Shown here one piece after another: positions 10,340 to 21,505 of a stretch of 64,000 nt of DNA. Each line of letters starts with the position of its first letter. The first letter of the stretch is position 1. Position numbers and translations under genes: made by a program. The stretch lies in the NCBI GenBank assembly GCA_022225965.2, contig JAKJXP020000011.1:248001-312000 (forward strand), written 5' to 3'. The notes below the pieces were generated by a model. The model did not search any database. It was not told the origin of the DNA and saw nothing but the letters and a program-made list of their open reading frames with translations. The DNA comes from Diatrype stigma (taxonomy: Eukaryota > Ascomycota > Sordariomycetes > Xylariales > Diatrypaceae).

Positions 10340-12344
10340 ATGACTCATAAACGACAAGAATTCACCGTCATTACGAAGGTTGGCGGCAAGTACCGTCCCT
10401 TCATATCAGTGGCGCGGGATGATGTCCAAGACCGTGGCCCGATGGGTAAGTATAAATTGATTGTCAATAATCCTTGTGGGGAGTGCCTCATTTGGAGGAC
10501 TACCCAATGAACGATTGTTCCATTTCAGATGGCTGACCCTGATGAAAGTCGATACATTCTCGAGGCTTTTGCAAATACTTTTGCACAGTGGCAACTATGG
10601 TTCCTTGAGGCAGGAGCTCGATCTTGTCGCCCTCCATTATAAGGAGGAGGACAGAACGTCTACAGTCGAATATCCGTATCCAGTCGACCGCAGCCCCCGG
10701 GACTGGCCTTGCCCATGGCCGTTCCTCGAAACTTGTCTTTTTGTCGGAGCATTCTTCAGCCCAGAAACTGGGGAGTATATCTGGGACTTTCCATTGGCAT
10801 CTGTATCACAACTCGATCCCGGCTCACATATAGTTTTCGACATCACTATCCCGTCAGAACCACGTTACTGCTTTGTTGACGTGGAGGATCTTAGTGTGTC
10901 CTGGCGTTACGTGGGCCCGATTTCTCTCGTGGATTATATTAGCAAGCATGATATCCCCCTCAGCTTATCTAGACAGGAAGCTATGGAACGCTCTCAGCGT
11001 TTCGCGGTCATCGACAGAGAAGCACTCTTGAACGCTTGGCCCCATCTCGATTGGGCCTTCACGACACAACCGATGGAAGAAGATGAGGATAATACTAACG
11101 TCCCCTCGCTCGCACACTTGGCCGTGAAAGCGTTTGTCAACCACGTTTTGCAAACGAACGAATGTGATGATAGTATACCCGAGCATTTCATCAGCGTCAC
11201 CAATAATCAGAAGACCCTACGCGAATACTTGACGAGAAATGCCGAGGAGGTGCAGGTGCATGGTGCGATCGTGCCTCTGTTGAGAGCCGCGTTTGCCCAA
11301 ACGACGCACGTTAACCTGACGTCCTGGACTGATCTCTCTGTCGACGATCTTCGGGCTATACTGGAGTATAAGCATGTTTCAAGCCATGCCGAGGTTGTCA
11401 GCGTCTCCTCGACTTTGTCGCGTGACGCTGTCGAATCGCTCGTGAAAGCTCTTCCGGCAAGAGGCATCGAGGATCTATACATACATGGGCTTGGGCAAAC
11501 TAATCAACCCCCCCTTACAAATGCTGCTATTTACCGTGCCCTGCGACCTAAGGTTAGGGGGAGAATTGTCATAGACACTGCATTTGTCAATGGTCTTCGA
11601 GGATGGTTGGAATGCCAACCGTCCAAGACAATCGAGTTCCCGACGACGGACTGCTCGCTCCTGCAAATTCTCTACGGGCTCCACGGAAAGTTCGACACCA
11701 TATTTCTGGGAGATGCCATGCTCACGCCAATTCGCCTAGTCTCAGGCTTGTTCAGTATGTTGCGGACGTGGCTGAAGGATGACCCATACGTGTCTTCCCA
11801 CCATTACAGCATGACTGCTGCTCATGCTTTTGCGTCCGCACCCAGTTCCCTCGAGGATACATCTCAGATCGAAGTGAGCTATCGTCCCAAAGACGCTCAC
11901 CAGCGATCGCGAGACGCCGGATTTCAATACGTAATTCGGCACCTACAGCAAGGAACATGGACAGTGCTGATCAACGTGGAACGTCTGGACAGTCCCTCCC
12001 GGCGTAATGCAATACGTTTCAGGGTGGCTTTTGTCAAAGCTCATCGGGACACAGAGGCTACGCGGGAGTCTGCTGAGCAGCTAGGACCGGAGGATATTGC
12101 TGTCGTAGACATCGAGGGTTTCCTGCGTGCAACGGCACCCGGCGTGGAAATCGGTGGCCTTAGCGCTCTCGAGAAGTCCCTGAACGAACTGGCAGAAAAG
12201 ATGTACGGAGCACCAGAGGATGCACATAGCACATCTACTGGAGAATCTGTCCTTCATAGCTTCACTGTGGACGAAGCATATGAATTCATCAAGCACGCCT
12301 TTTCATGGGAAGCACGGGGCATAATGGTCCGTGTAGAGCTATAG
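10340..12344 (+). CDS. Orphan protein, about 650 aa, function unknown
   Basis: A single long open frame runs to the stop at 12344. I start the gene at the ATG at 10340 (MTHKRQEFTVITKVGG) and propose a 52-nt intron at 10446-10497 (donor GTAAGT, acceptor GAG), joining in frame to LPNERLFHFRWLTL. A second acceptor at 10526-10528 has a better pyrimidine tract but leads into an immediate stop, so the 5' structure is uncertain. I recognise no domain, signal peptide or membrane segment. The protein is soluble-looking, Asp/Glu-rich in its middle, with helical segments near the C-terminus (FTVDEAYEFIKHAF). GC content and codon use are normal for this genome and there is no sign of RIP, so it is probably a real, lineage-restricted gene. 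It sits alone between the satellite/DUF3712 region and a retroelement. Confidence 0.55.
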
Positions 12345-12770
12345 CGCTCGGATGCATTGGGGTGGTCTGGAACTCCAACTGTTGACCTGGAATTCTTTAT
12401 CTCTTTTGAGATACGATGACAAAAGTGGTTGGTTGGTCCCGAAAATATCACATCGGGCTAAGGTGGAAACTCTAAAATCCCCAATCACCAGGCATGTGTG
12501 TGGATCAAAGTCTACACTGGTTGTTATATTTCGGGAAAGGAAGGAGAATGAAAGAAAGAAAACATGGAAGAGGGGTGGGATTGGACTCCTTTCGGCGTGG
12601 AACAACCTGGAAGGTGGTTGCATTACAGCTACTTGACTTCAATGTACTTGCTTTTAAAACCTACTGTTCTCATCTGTTGCGCGGTTGCATACTCCTCGGT
12701 TTCATAAGTAGCAACCCATAGAAACTTAATAACCCGCTGGGAAATATTTCGTTTTAAAATGATAAGATGC
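12345..12770. other. Intergenic region before the LTR element
   Basis: Normal-composition DNA with no supported gene. Short frames overlap here on both strands but have no start context, intron structure or recognisable motif. It ends at the target-site copy GATGC (12766-12770) of the following element. Confidence 0.5.
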
Positions 12771-12967
12771 TGTTGCGTTTCTGAATAGCCCTTTTATTGA
12801 CGTATTTGCTACATTCTGCTAAAGCTCTAAAAAAGGAAGGAAAAGAAGGAAGCGTTGGAACGTATGGGGGGAAATCGGACCTTTATATAGGTCCATATGG
12901 ACCCCCCTAGGGGGGGCCCCTATTAAGGCATTAGAGCAGCTCCAATATATCCATTTTGGTCGCGATA
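12771..12967 (-). repeat. Left (3') LTR, 197 bp
   Basis: It starts TGTTGCG and ends CGCGATA; both ends differ from the right LTR only by C-to-T change. It contains the 14-bp palindrome GGTCCATATGGACC followed by a C7/G7-type palindrome. Confidence 0.9.
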
Positions 12968-13679
12968 CACCCCCCTTCTTGGGAGGTCTCCAACCTAATA
13001 AGAAGAAAAAAAAGCGAGCAAGGTTACATATATAAGGAAATTACAATCGTGATTTCCGGAAGTGATATATAAAGATTACCTTTTAAGCGGCAAGGATAAT
13101 TATACGTTACATAGAAAGATTAAGACGATTAAAACGAGCAGCCCCTTGGAGTTATCTTGGGCGCTTAAAAACGTATTTACGTATAAGTTCCTTCCTGCAT
13201 GCTCGACGAGCGGCTTCCGACGATGCTATATTAACGATACTCTTTCGTATCGATAAGTAACTTTCCGAACCGCTTTTGTAGCAGTGGTTATCGTATTTCT
13301 TTTCCGTAATTAAGAACTTTTTCATGCTTTATTAAACGACGAATAACCTATAGGTAATGCTACATAACGCATCCGTAACGGCCCTAACTAGCCGGAATAA
13401 TAACCATTCATTCGTAAGCTCTTATAAAAAAAACCACCCTAATCGAAAAAAAAAAGAAAAAGGTCCTGGCATTCCCTTAGTATTATATCCAAAGCGGCAA
13501 TGCAACGTTCCGTACCGGCCCGAACGTATAATACCAGCTTATAACGTGCCTCTTTTAATATGAAAAGAGCATCCAATAAACCTAAACCGGAACGAACCGG
13601 ACCGAACGCCTCGTAGCATTAGCCGGGTTCCTTTATTGGACCTAACCGGCACTTCCGAACGTAAATAGGCACCGGTCGT

Positions 13680-13960
13680 ATTTAAACCCGAACTGGCATT
13701 TCCGAATATAAGCGGGCATTAGCCGAACTTCTTTGCTGCACCGAACCGGTACCTTCGAAGGCACCGGCCGTATTCGAGCCCGGATCGGGCCGGCCCCAGA
13801 AGACATCCCTTAAAAAGGAAAAAGCAAAGGAAAGAAAAAACCGGCCCATATTTCGGTCCGGGCTGGCACTCCCAAATGCGGACGGGCACCAGCCGAATTC
13901 CAAAGCAATGCCCGGATTAGCACTCCTAAACGTAAGCAAGCATTAACCGAATTTCTTAAC
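13680..13960 (+). repeat. Degenerate tandem units inside the LTR element
   Basis: Three related blocks (about 13687-13730, 13858-13902 and 13911-13955) share the pattern CCGRRYTRGCAYTYCYRAA...GGGCAYYAGCCGAAYTYC. They differ mostly by transitions. They may be remains of an internal repeat or of a repetitive gag-like coding segment. Confidence 0.5.
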
Positions 13961-14943
13961 CGTATTTACCCCCGAACCCGAAAGCTTTTAGCCGAAAAAT
14001 CCTTTAAAGTAGAAACAAGCTATTAATATAAAAAAGATTAAAACGACCGAATCCAGCGCCCTTTTTCGGTACCGGCAGTGCTATGCTTAGCATTTATTAT
14101 TTTAAGCGGCACATAATTCCAGTTCTTAAGTAGCTATAATTATCTTTACCTTACCGTTAAGGGCCTATATAAAAAAAGCCGCCTTAATTAAAAAAAAATC
14201 GTTTACATATAGCTTTGCCGCTTTATAATATAAAAGGAAATATAACAAAAACCTTTAGCACTTTCCTGGCGCCCTTATCGGTTTCGGCGATTTGCAAGGA
14301 CTTACCGGAAAAGATTGCCGTTTTTTTATCCGAAAAAGAAAAAAATGCCAGCGCAAAAGCTGAACCGGCTTATAACGAACCAGTTCGAATAACCGACCCG
14401 AATCGAACGTAGGACTTAGAGTCTTGCCTATTCTCCAATTCGACGTTTGCAAAGCCCGTACGAGATCTCGTCGAGCTGGCTGGAAAGCAAAAAAAAACTC
14501 GTCCATTCCCGAGATCGAAAGCGAAGGCACCGTATAGTTGCTTCCTATCTTATCGTCGGGCAATATATAAGGAAAAACAGATATATTCATTGCTTCGTAA
14601 GAGCTACGTATTCCATATAGCAAGAGCAATGGTTATAAATTGCTCCCTTTCTTAAAGGAAAAGTCGCCGATACCGAACGAAATATTAACTTATAGGATGT
14701 GCGCAATTATTCCGAAAATCCGGAAATGTGGTTTCGACCGGACCTTGCCTTTAAATACGAAAACTCGTACGCCTAAAAAAAAAAGCAAAGCGCAACGAAA
14801 AGCTTCGCAAGCGCGGCAGAAAGCGCAAGCGGGAAAAAAAGCCTTGCAAGTGCGGAAGGTACAAACGGGCAAAAAAAAGGCTAACGCGTAGCGGAAGTTG
14901 GCTTAAGGAAGTACCGAATCCGTAGCGAACCCGGGCTCATAAC

Positions 14944-15140
14944 TGTCGCGTTTCTGAATAGCCCTTTTATTAACGTATTTGCTATATTCTGCTAAAGCTT
15001 TAAAGAAGGAAGGAAAAGAAAGGAACGTTGGAACGCATGGGGGAAGATCGGACCTTTATATAGGTCCATATGGACCCCCCCAGGGGGGGCCCCTGCCAAG
15101 GCATTAGAGCAGCTCCAATATACCCATTTTGGTCGCGACA
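14944..15140 (-). repeat. Right (5') LTR, 197 bp
   Basis: It starts TGTCGCG and ends CGCGACA, giving intact TG...CA ends and a 7-bp terminal inverted repeat. It is the same length as the left LTR, with mainly transition differences. Confidence 0.9.
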
Positions 15141-15145
15141 AATGC

Positions 15146-16917
15146 GCGTGATTTTCTTAGTCGTAGCGCATTGTTGGTTCCGCTTAGTTCTACCTGTGAA
15201 TTCTATCTCGTAGGATATGTAACGACTCACCCCGTGAGGCTCAAGGAGTACCGCCGAGGTCGAATACCGAACCGGCTAGGAATCCGTCTGATCGTAGCGT
15301 ACTGTATCCTAAGAATCCACCGTATTGTGTAGACTTCATGAGCAGACAAGAAGCGTGTATTGTGTAGTAGGGAGCGTTGCCCCCGCTGTCCCCCCTGGCT
15401 ACGGAAAGCTAAGAAGATAAATATTTAACCTCACAACTCTAGAAGTCACGTGATACCCCCATGCCGTATCAATACGAGAAAAGGAATCCGAGTGCGCACC
15501 GCCGGATTCGCTGAAAAGACAAGTGATCATTTCAGAAAAATGATCCAAGCAGGTATCGTGGAATAGATTTCAGAAACAGCTGGTCGGTGGTCCAGACAAG
15601 ATGTAGGTCGGCCTGTTCCGCAATAACGATGTTCCGACCGAGCTGTACCTAGCTGATGGTGGAGCGGACGAGGCGGGACGGCCCGTCCCGCGACCCACAG
15701 CGAAGTAGGTAGAAAGTGTATCCAGATTCCTACATCTAGCTCTTTTAGAAAAATAGTATATCGTCAACTTTCGATGGAACCAGATCACCTTGGTCGGTAC
15801 GGTACAATGCCGGGAGGAGCGATGTCAGTTTTTCGTTTAAGGCGCCTCGCAATAACTCAACCCCACCTTCAATCTTCGACATTATAGGTAGGCGACAAGG
15901 CGAACAGTGGTCCCGACAACGAAAGTGGCTGGGAGGGCATACTCACCGAATGTGCAGTATTGTCAGCATGAACCAAAGGAGGCGAAGCCTATTGGTGCAA
16001 TGTCTTATCATCGACTAAACTTTGGCCACTCCTCATAACCCGGGCGTAGCTTGTAAGAATATGCAGCGAGACCCTGTAGCAGAGCGTCAGTGTGGCCCAA
16101 TCGAACCAATATAGGCGAAGAAAGAATCTATGTGCTAGGGAGGCAAAATTAAACCCTAAGGACGTCGTCATATTCCCCACCAAGGGGAACATGGCCCTCG
16201 CAGACAAGCTCTCCTGAGGCGGCTACGACGGCGATATGACTTGGTGCCCAAGTTTTAACGGAAGGTGTTGCTTGCCATACCTCAATCAAACAAAGGGTTG
16301 TTATATCAAAAGAGTCATAACAGCTCAATGGGGCCGGTCGTGCTAATTAGCAATTTAATTGATATGCGCATTTTCCTAATATAAGATGCAGGTGCACTTA
16401 TACACCGGATTGTTGCTATTGAACCAACAGGATACCAAGAAAACAAGATTAGCATCAGTAAAGGCCACGGGCTAACTGAAATCCTATTTTAGAGTTGCAT
16501 TGCATATAGCAAAACAAATAATGTGATAACATCAGGTCTCCCGACCAAATAGGCAGGGCTTCTTTGCATACGGGTAGTCGAGATGTATGCATACAAACCA
16601 CCAAAATGCAATTCTGCCAAGCCACAATGCGGTAGTATTGACCGCTGCAGGGCGTTCTTGACAGTTATTTATGTTGAACTGCAGCAAAGGTGGAATTGCC
16701 AGAATTATCACTATTCAAGATTTTATCGATTTAGGCGCGACATTCCAATCTTATAGTACAGTGATAAACAAGGCTCTGCGGCATATAAAAACTTTACACT
16801 CTCCCCGTTCCGTAATCTGTGGCGATTCTTCTACTTGACGTGGTGCGTGTGAACAAAAACCTCTAATTATCCCCTAACACATCTCTTCTATATCAGGAAC
16901 TATTGTGGTTTCCTGCC
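15146..16917. other. Intergenic region
   Basis: Normal to slightly AT-rich DNA with no supported gene. Small frames on both strands lack family features. A TATA-like CATATAAAAACT at about 16781-16792 and a pyrimidine-rich stretch just before 16915 suit a promoter and leader for the downstream ankyrin gene. Confidence 0.5.
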
Positions 16918-19614
16918 ATGGATCCAGCCTCTGCAACTGTCGCCTTTGTCGGCTTCACTGCGGCATTAATCCAGTTAACTTCAAGCCTTGTGAAAGGATG
17001 CAAAGCTCTCTATGATTTGAAGCAAAAAGTAGAGAATGCTCCCGAAGAGTTATGGAGACTCTACAAGTCAATGCAACGACTTCAGAGAATTATGGTGGAG
17101 GTTAAGGAACTTGGGGAAAGTGTTGAGGATCAATGGTCATCCTCTCCCCTCTCTGTTCACTGGAATGAGCATGCAGATGATATCACAAGTGATCTTACGG
17201 CTTTGGACCGGAGGTTATCAAAGCTACAGCACTCGTTAGCAGCTAAATCACTTACGTCGAAAAATCTGCGCTTCAGCCTTAGGAAAGTTTTCGTGAATAA
17301 CGAACTCGAGAGGTTTGAACATACCTTGACTCTACATGAGCGGACATTCGTCTTCATGCTCGGCATCATTTCTGAGTGGGTCCTCCACCCATGCAATATC
17401 AGACGTTACCTAAAAATTGTTATTGTTAAGCAAACGAACTCGCGATATACTCTCCGAAGTCAAAGGCCAAAGGAGGCTCCTTGACGATCTTTCTTCTCGA
17501 GCACTATTTTTCGAGGACTCGGTGGTCGTGGAGTCATTGCCACCTTCTCAAGTACATATCGATGAACTGTTAACCCGTCATATATCAAAACAACTGGACG
17601 CCGTGGAACACCCAACCTCAGAGTCCTATCGGGCTCTGGACATCATACGTGAATCGGTTTCCACAGGCCATGGCTTGTCATACCACGCTATAGAAGCAGA
17701 AAACCGCACGTCTCTTGAACAGAAGCTTCTACAGCAATCAGAAAGGGGGTGCAGGCCTCCAAGGATATCAGGTCATCAGTGGAGAAACCAGGGCGCTTCG
17801 AGATGTCTCATCATGTGCTCTATCTTCACCCGCCGCCTTCCCTTCGGCATTTTGACAGGGCGAGAAATTCGCAAAATATATCCAGATGACTATCGTAGTA
17901 GCACACACTGGGTGTTCACCACCAGTCTATTTCCCTTCTCGTGGCTCTCTAAGCAAGTTATCCAGGTCACGCTGACTAATTCACCCACTCCAAATTTTGG
18001 TTTCAATTGCTTCAATTACAACAATGACCCTATCCTCACCGACGTCATGAACCGCGGAGATATAGACGGCCTCCACAACCTGTTCACGAGCGGCCGAGCA
18101 CACCCAAAGGATCTAACTCTCCCTTGGGGTAATTCTCTCCTTTACGTAAGACAACAGCACTGTTCTCTCATCTCCACGCAACTGCTGAAATCACCTAGGA
18201 AGTAGTAACCAGACATGCCTTAGGCGTGCCAAACATGCTCGAAATGGGTGATTTGCTTTTGAGAGAAGGTGTAGACCCTAATCTTCCGAATATCAAAAGC
18301 AGGTATGTTGCGCCTCCTCACATATGCTCTTGGCTCACTATTTCTAGAACTGCTCTTCTCCATTGCTGCCGGCTCATGTCTAAAAGTGAAGCACTTAACA
18401 AGTCTTTGATGCCTATGGCTACTTGCATGATTGAGAGTCAAGCCGATTTATCGTTGAGTGACGAAGAGGGTTACTCAGCATGTGCTCTTATATTCTTATC
18501 GCCATATGGGCTCAAATACATTGAAGACTTTGTCTATCAATACATTGACCTCGTCACCTATGAGGATTTGAGAACGACTGACTTCTGGTTGATGTCGGCA
18601 CTGGCTCGGTGTGTGCCAATGTGCCAACAACGTTTAGAGTCTCAGCTGCAGGACTTTCGCACTCCTAAAGCGATATCCTCGTCTATCAGACCCAGACAGG
18701 AGCGACTACCAGAACTCGAAGTTGAGAACCAAATCAGGTTAATCAAAGTCGCAAGGACAAACGACCGAACTATGTTCATGCGAAATATATGTGCTCGCGG
18801 TTCTATCGCGATGGTTCAGCCTTTCCTTTCCTGTGGCTTGGATCTGAATGAGGCCGCAACGCGCGACTCACCAAGCTACATACGTGTAGCCGCCCAAGCA
18901 GGAAACTTGGAAGTTGTGCACGCCTTGTTAAAAGCAGGCGCCCACACGGACCAGGAAGAGGTTGCGATGCAAGAGCACCAGATAGCTAACTCTGTTGTTG
19001 ATGACCTTATTTTGAGATGGTCAGGTATGCACCCGGGCATCCAGGAATCCGAGTTCTGGCTTTTGCCCTCATTGATGCAAAATCGAACATTCAAGGGCCC
19101 TAACGTTCTTCTCACGGCATTGCACGCGAAGACTCGACCGCACGTGTTCCTAAAGCTTCTTGAATATGGCTGCGGCCGTCGGGATGGTCAACCTGTCGGC
19201 TCATGGCATCATATTGCCATGGGATCTGAAGTCATCGAAGCGGTGAAGCTTGACAGTCCGTTCCTGCAACACATGCTGGCTAGTGGACTGTCACTAGAGT
19301 GCGAAGATAAATTGGGGTGTACCGCTGTCCTTTACGCTCTTGATGTAGGTTCTGTCACCAATCTGAAGCTTCTTATAGCTGCTGGAGCGGACCTGACCCG
19401 AAGAGCTGGATATGGTATATCTGCAATCGAATTTGCGGAAGCCAATCTACGTGCAAGTCATCCGAGACCCATGCAGCGAGCCTGGGTAAACAGATTTGAG
19501 TGGAAAACTCGTCACTCTCGGCAAATTAGTCGGGAAACTGATGAAATCGGCTACAACCTTGTCAAGCAGGCTATCAAAGATACCCAAAGGGGCATGATTC
19601 CATATCGTCAGTAA
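16918..19614 (+). CDS. Ankyrin-repeat protein with STAND-type fungal N-terminal domain
   Basis: Predicted joins are 16918-17375, 17431-18145 and 18199-19614, giving 862 aa. The start ATG (GCCATGGAT, good context) opens MDPASATVAFVGFTAALIQLTSSL, which is typical of the fungal helical N-terminal domain placed ahead of NACHT or ankyrin modules in NLR-like proteins. Introns of 55 nt (17376-17430) and 53 nt (18146-18198) keep the frame and join GIIS to KRTRDILSEVKG and NSLLY to EVVTRHALGVPNMLEMGDLLLREGVDPN. The second half carries degenerate ankyrin units, including NLEVVHALLKAGA, LLASGLSLECEDKLGCTAVLYAL and NLKLLIAAGADLTRRAGYGISAIEFA. No NACHT/NB-ARC P-loop is visible, so this is an N-domain plus ankyrin receptor-like protein. 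Residues about 270-330 are poorly family-like, so a further splice or indel there is possible. A role in incompatibility or defence signalling is inference only. Confidence 0.75.
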
Positions 19615-19988
19615 AATGCTAGAATTCACTTATTTATAGCTAACAGTTAGTTACAGTTACCTATCGAGGGAAGGTAGACCATAAGAGGCGTGGAGAGGCG
19701 AGGTCAGAGCTCCAAGGACGGTTTCGCGAGGTAGGCCTTGTAGCATTCGGCATTATACTAACGGGGAGCCTTGCAATGCTTCTCAAAATTTGGAAATTGC
19801 TACATTGGCTCTATCGGCAGCTCATTGGAGACAAATATGATAGTAAATTTAACCTCGAAGGAAACTGGCTGTAAATAGTACAAGGTGCTTTCTAATAGTA
19901 TAGCCCTACCTAACATTCTCGCCTATCTTTACCATACAAGCAATCATTGTTCGCTCAATCGAATCAGCTACCTGATGTCTAATCGCCG
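19615..19988. other. Short intergenic region
   Basis: Convergent 3' flanks of the ankyrin gene and the minus-strand membrane-protein gene. I see no further gene or structured element. Confidence 0.5.
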
Positions 19989-20540
19989 TTAAATCGAAGC
20001 AACCCAGACATCTTGCTGATACTTTACGCCTTCTTTGCAGGGTTCAAACGTAAGCATGGAAGCATTGTGCCTCACGAAGTTGCCCATCCAGTCCCAATTA
20101 ATATCACCACCATCCCCTAAATTCAACAATGAGCCTTGATGGAAGACCACGATACGATATGGCACTGTCCTCTTCTCGTCCTTATATTTGATCAAGAACT
20201 CTTCGTATACCACGGTAGGTGAGAAGTGATATTCGAGGTCGTCATTGATGACGAGCACGTTGTGGTGTCCGCGGTGGCGTTCGCCGAAGACATGGCGGGT
20301 CATACGTAGAACCCATTGATCTCGGGTAATAAGATCGAGATCTGCATCTGTGACTGACTTGGGTAGAGATTGAGTTGGTCTGACGTCTTTGTGCACAGAT
20401 TGTGCTTTAACGTCGATGTGATCGGATCGACGTGTTTCACGGGATGGACGAGGCCCCCGCCCCAATGCAATCATGAGGCATGTCCCTATCAATATGCCGA
20501 GAAGTGCAAGGGAGAGCATCGGATCGGATAAATAAGGCAT
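19989..20540 (-). CDS. Small membrane-anchored protein, family not recognised
   Basis: The frame encodes 183 aa from the ATG at 20540 (MPYLSDPMLSLALLG). The frame is also open upstream to a GTG at 20603, but the ATG puts the hydrophobic segment (LALLGILIGTCLMIALG) right at the N-terminus, so it is preferred. This looks like a signal anchor or uncleaved signal. The C-terminal half reads as a compact beta-rich domain, with VLVINDDLEYHFSPT, YRIVVFHQGSLLNLGDGGDI and NWDWMGNF. The pattern QGSLLNLGDGGDINW is reminiscent of small fungal secreted proteins with GDGGxINW-type cores, but I cannot name the family. No intron is needed. It is probably an extracellular or lumenal protein. Confidence 0.55.
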   Translation of the reverse strand: MPYLSDPMLSLALLGILIGTCLMIALGRGPRPSRETRRSDHIDVKAQSVHKDVRPTQSLPKSVTDADLDLITRDQWVLRMTRHVFGERHRGHHNVLVINDDLEYHFSPTVVYEEFLIKYKDEKRTVPYRIVVFHQGSLLNLGDGGDINWDWMGNFVRHNASMLTFEPCKEGVKYQQDVWVASI

Positions 20541-21505
20541 TAAGTAGATAATGTAAGCAACCTGATGGTATTCAACAACTTTCGTCGTTGCAGAGCCAAT
20601 CACTTAGGTTCACCCACTCTTAATAAAATCATAAAGTGAGCGAAACGCTTAAGATATATGTATTCTCAAGGCTTAACTGGAGGTTCATCAAGTCTGGTGG
20701 TTTATGTAGCAAGACAGCACAAGACCTCTCAAGACGAGACTGGCTTTTCAGAGCGGAAACGACATGTCGCCACCAGGTCGCCTACCAGGTCGCCTGATGG
20801 GTTGCCTGCCAGGTCGCCTGCCGGGTTGCCAACCATGAACAAACTTAAGCCCCGCATCTTGTTTGCCTCATATATCCTGCCTCGTTTTTATTTATCTTTT
20901 TCGTGGGTAGAGTGAACATGGGCCAATTTGGTCATAATGAAGAAGCATACGGGAGCACAAAGAGTATCAACATCAAGCTGAAGTTTCGCAATACCTTCAA
21001 TCAAGCGGCCGGCTTTCCGGCAGAAAATGGAGCTTACCATTCTTGTGGGATTTTCACAGCCTGATATAGGAACCATCTCATCTCAGCGGGACCTCCTGTA
21101 GCTCAGTACTTCCAATCTCCTCGCCATATCAGGTTTTGCAGCCACCATGCTTCGGATTGGGGTATGGATTCGCCCCCATCTGCACCGCACCATCAATCGC
21201 CACGAATGAGACTGCGTTATGATACCCGGGTGTTGGTTGTTCTAAACCAACACGGACAGGACCAACTGTTAGCCAACATTGAGACAGCAGGACGTTACAT
21301 CCAAGGGGTGGAGCATGCAAGGGATTATTTCCGCCAAGCTGGATTTGACCGGGTGGGTTTACACACTTCCTTTGTAACATCCGTGCTTCGGAATGCTTCG
21401 CTGATGACTTATTTTGTTGTCTGCCGCAATTCTCCAGATTCTTCTTCTATTGCCATACTTCAAACTTCATAAGCCAAATACATTGCTCCCATCACCATTA
21501 CAATT
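20541..21505. other. Intergenic region, probable divergent promoter
   Basis: The region lies between the minus-strand membrane-protein gene and the plus-strand P450, so both genes could be driven from here. It contains the 12-bp minisatellite at 20767-20836. A plus-strand frame at 21164-21472 and its minus-strand counterpart have no recognisable product and are taken as chance frames. Confidence 0.5.
20767..20836 (+). repeat. Short minisatellite (12-bp unit)
   Basis: About five or six imperfect tandem copies of a CAGGTCGCCTGC-like 12-bp unit, with some units reading GGGTTGCCTGCC. They lie in the region upstream of both neighbouring genes. The open frame across it (20658-20915) is not considered coding. 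Confidence 0.7.

Larger units (their letters stand above)
12771..15140 (-). mobile_element. Non-autonomous copia-like LTR element (2370 bp)
   Basis: The element is bounded by two direct 197-bp LTRs whose ancestral ends are TGTCGCG...CGCGACA. The flanks are GATGC (12766-12770) and AATGC (15141-15145), a 5-bp target duplication differing by one G/A transition. Orientation is minus: next to the left LTR the complement reads AAGAAGGGGGGTG, a polypurine tract. Next to the right LTR it reads GTTATGAGCCCGGG, which resembles the initiator tRNA-Met anticodon-arm primer site used by many copia elements. The internal 1976 bp encodes no reverse transcriptase or integrase, so the element depended on a helper. 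It holds degenerate tandem units and a short Lys-rich frame (14640-14891) that I do not trust as a gene. Confidence 0.85.

Noticed and set aside
14640..14891. Lys-rich 83-codon frame as a gag gene of the short LTR element
   Set aside because: Too short, no zinc knuckle, composition driven by AAA/AAG runs, and orientation opposite to that inferred from primer site and polypurine tract.
21164..21472. A 102-codon gene ahead of the P450
   Set aside because: No recognisable product, an overlapping minus-strand frame of similar length, and a position fitting the P450 promoter and leader.
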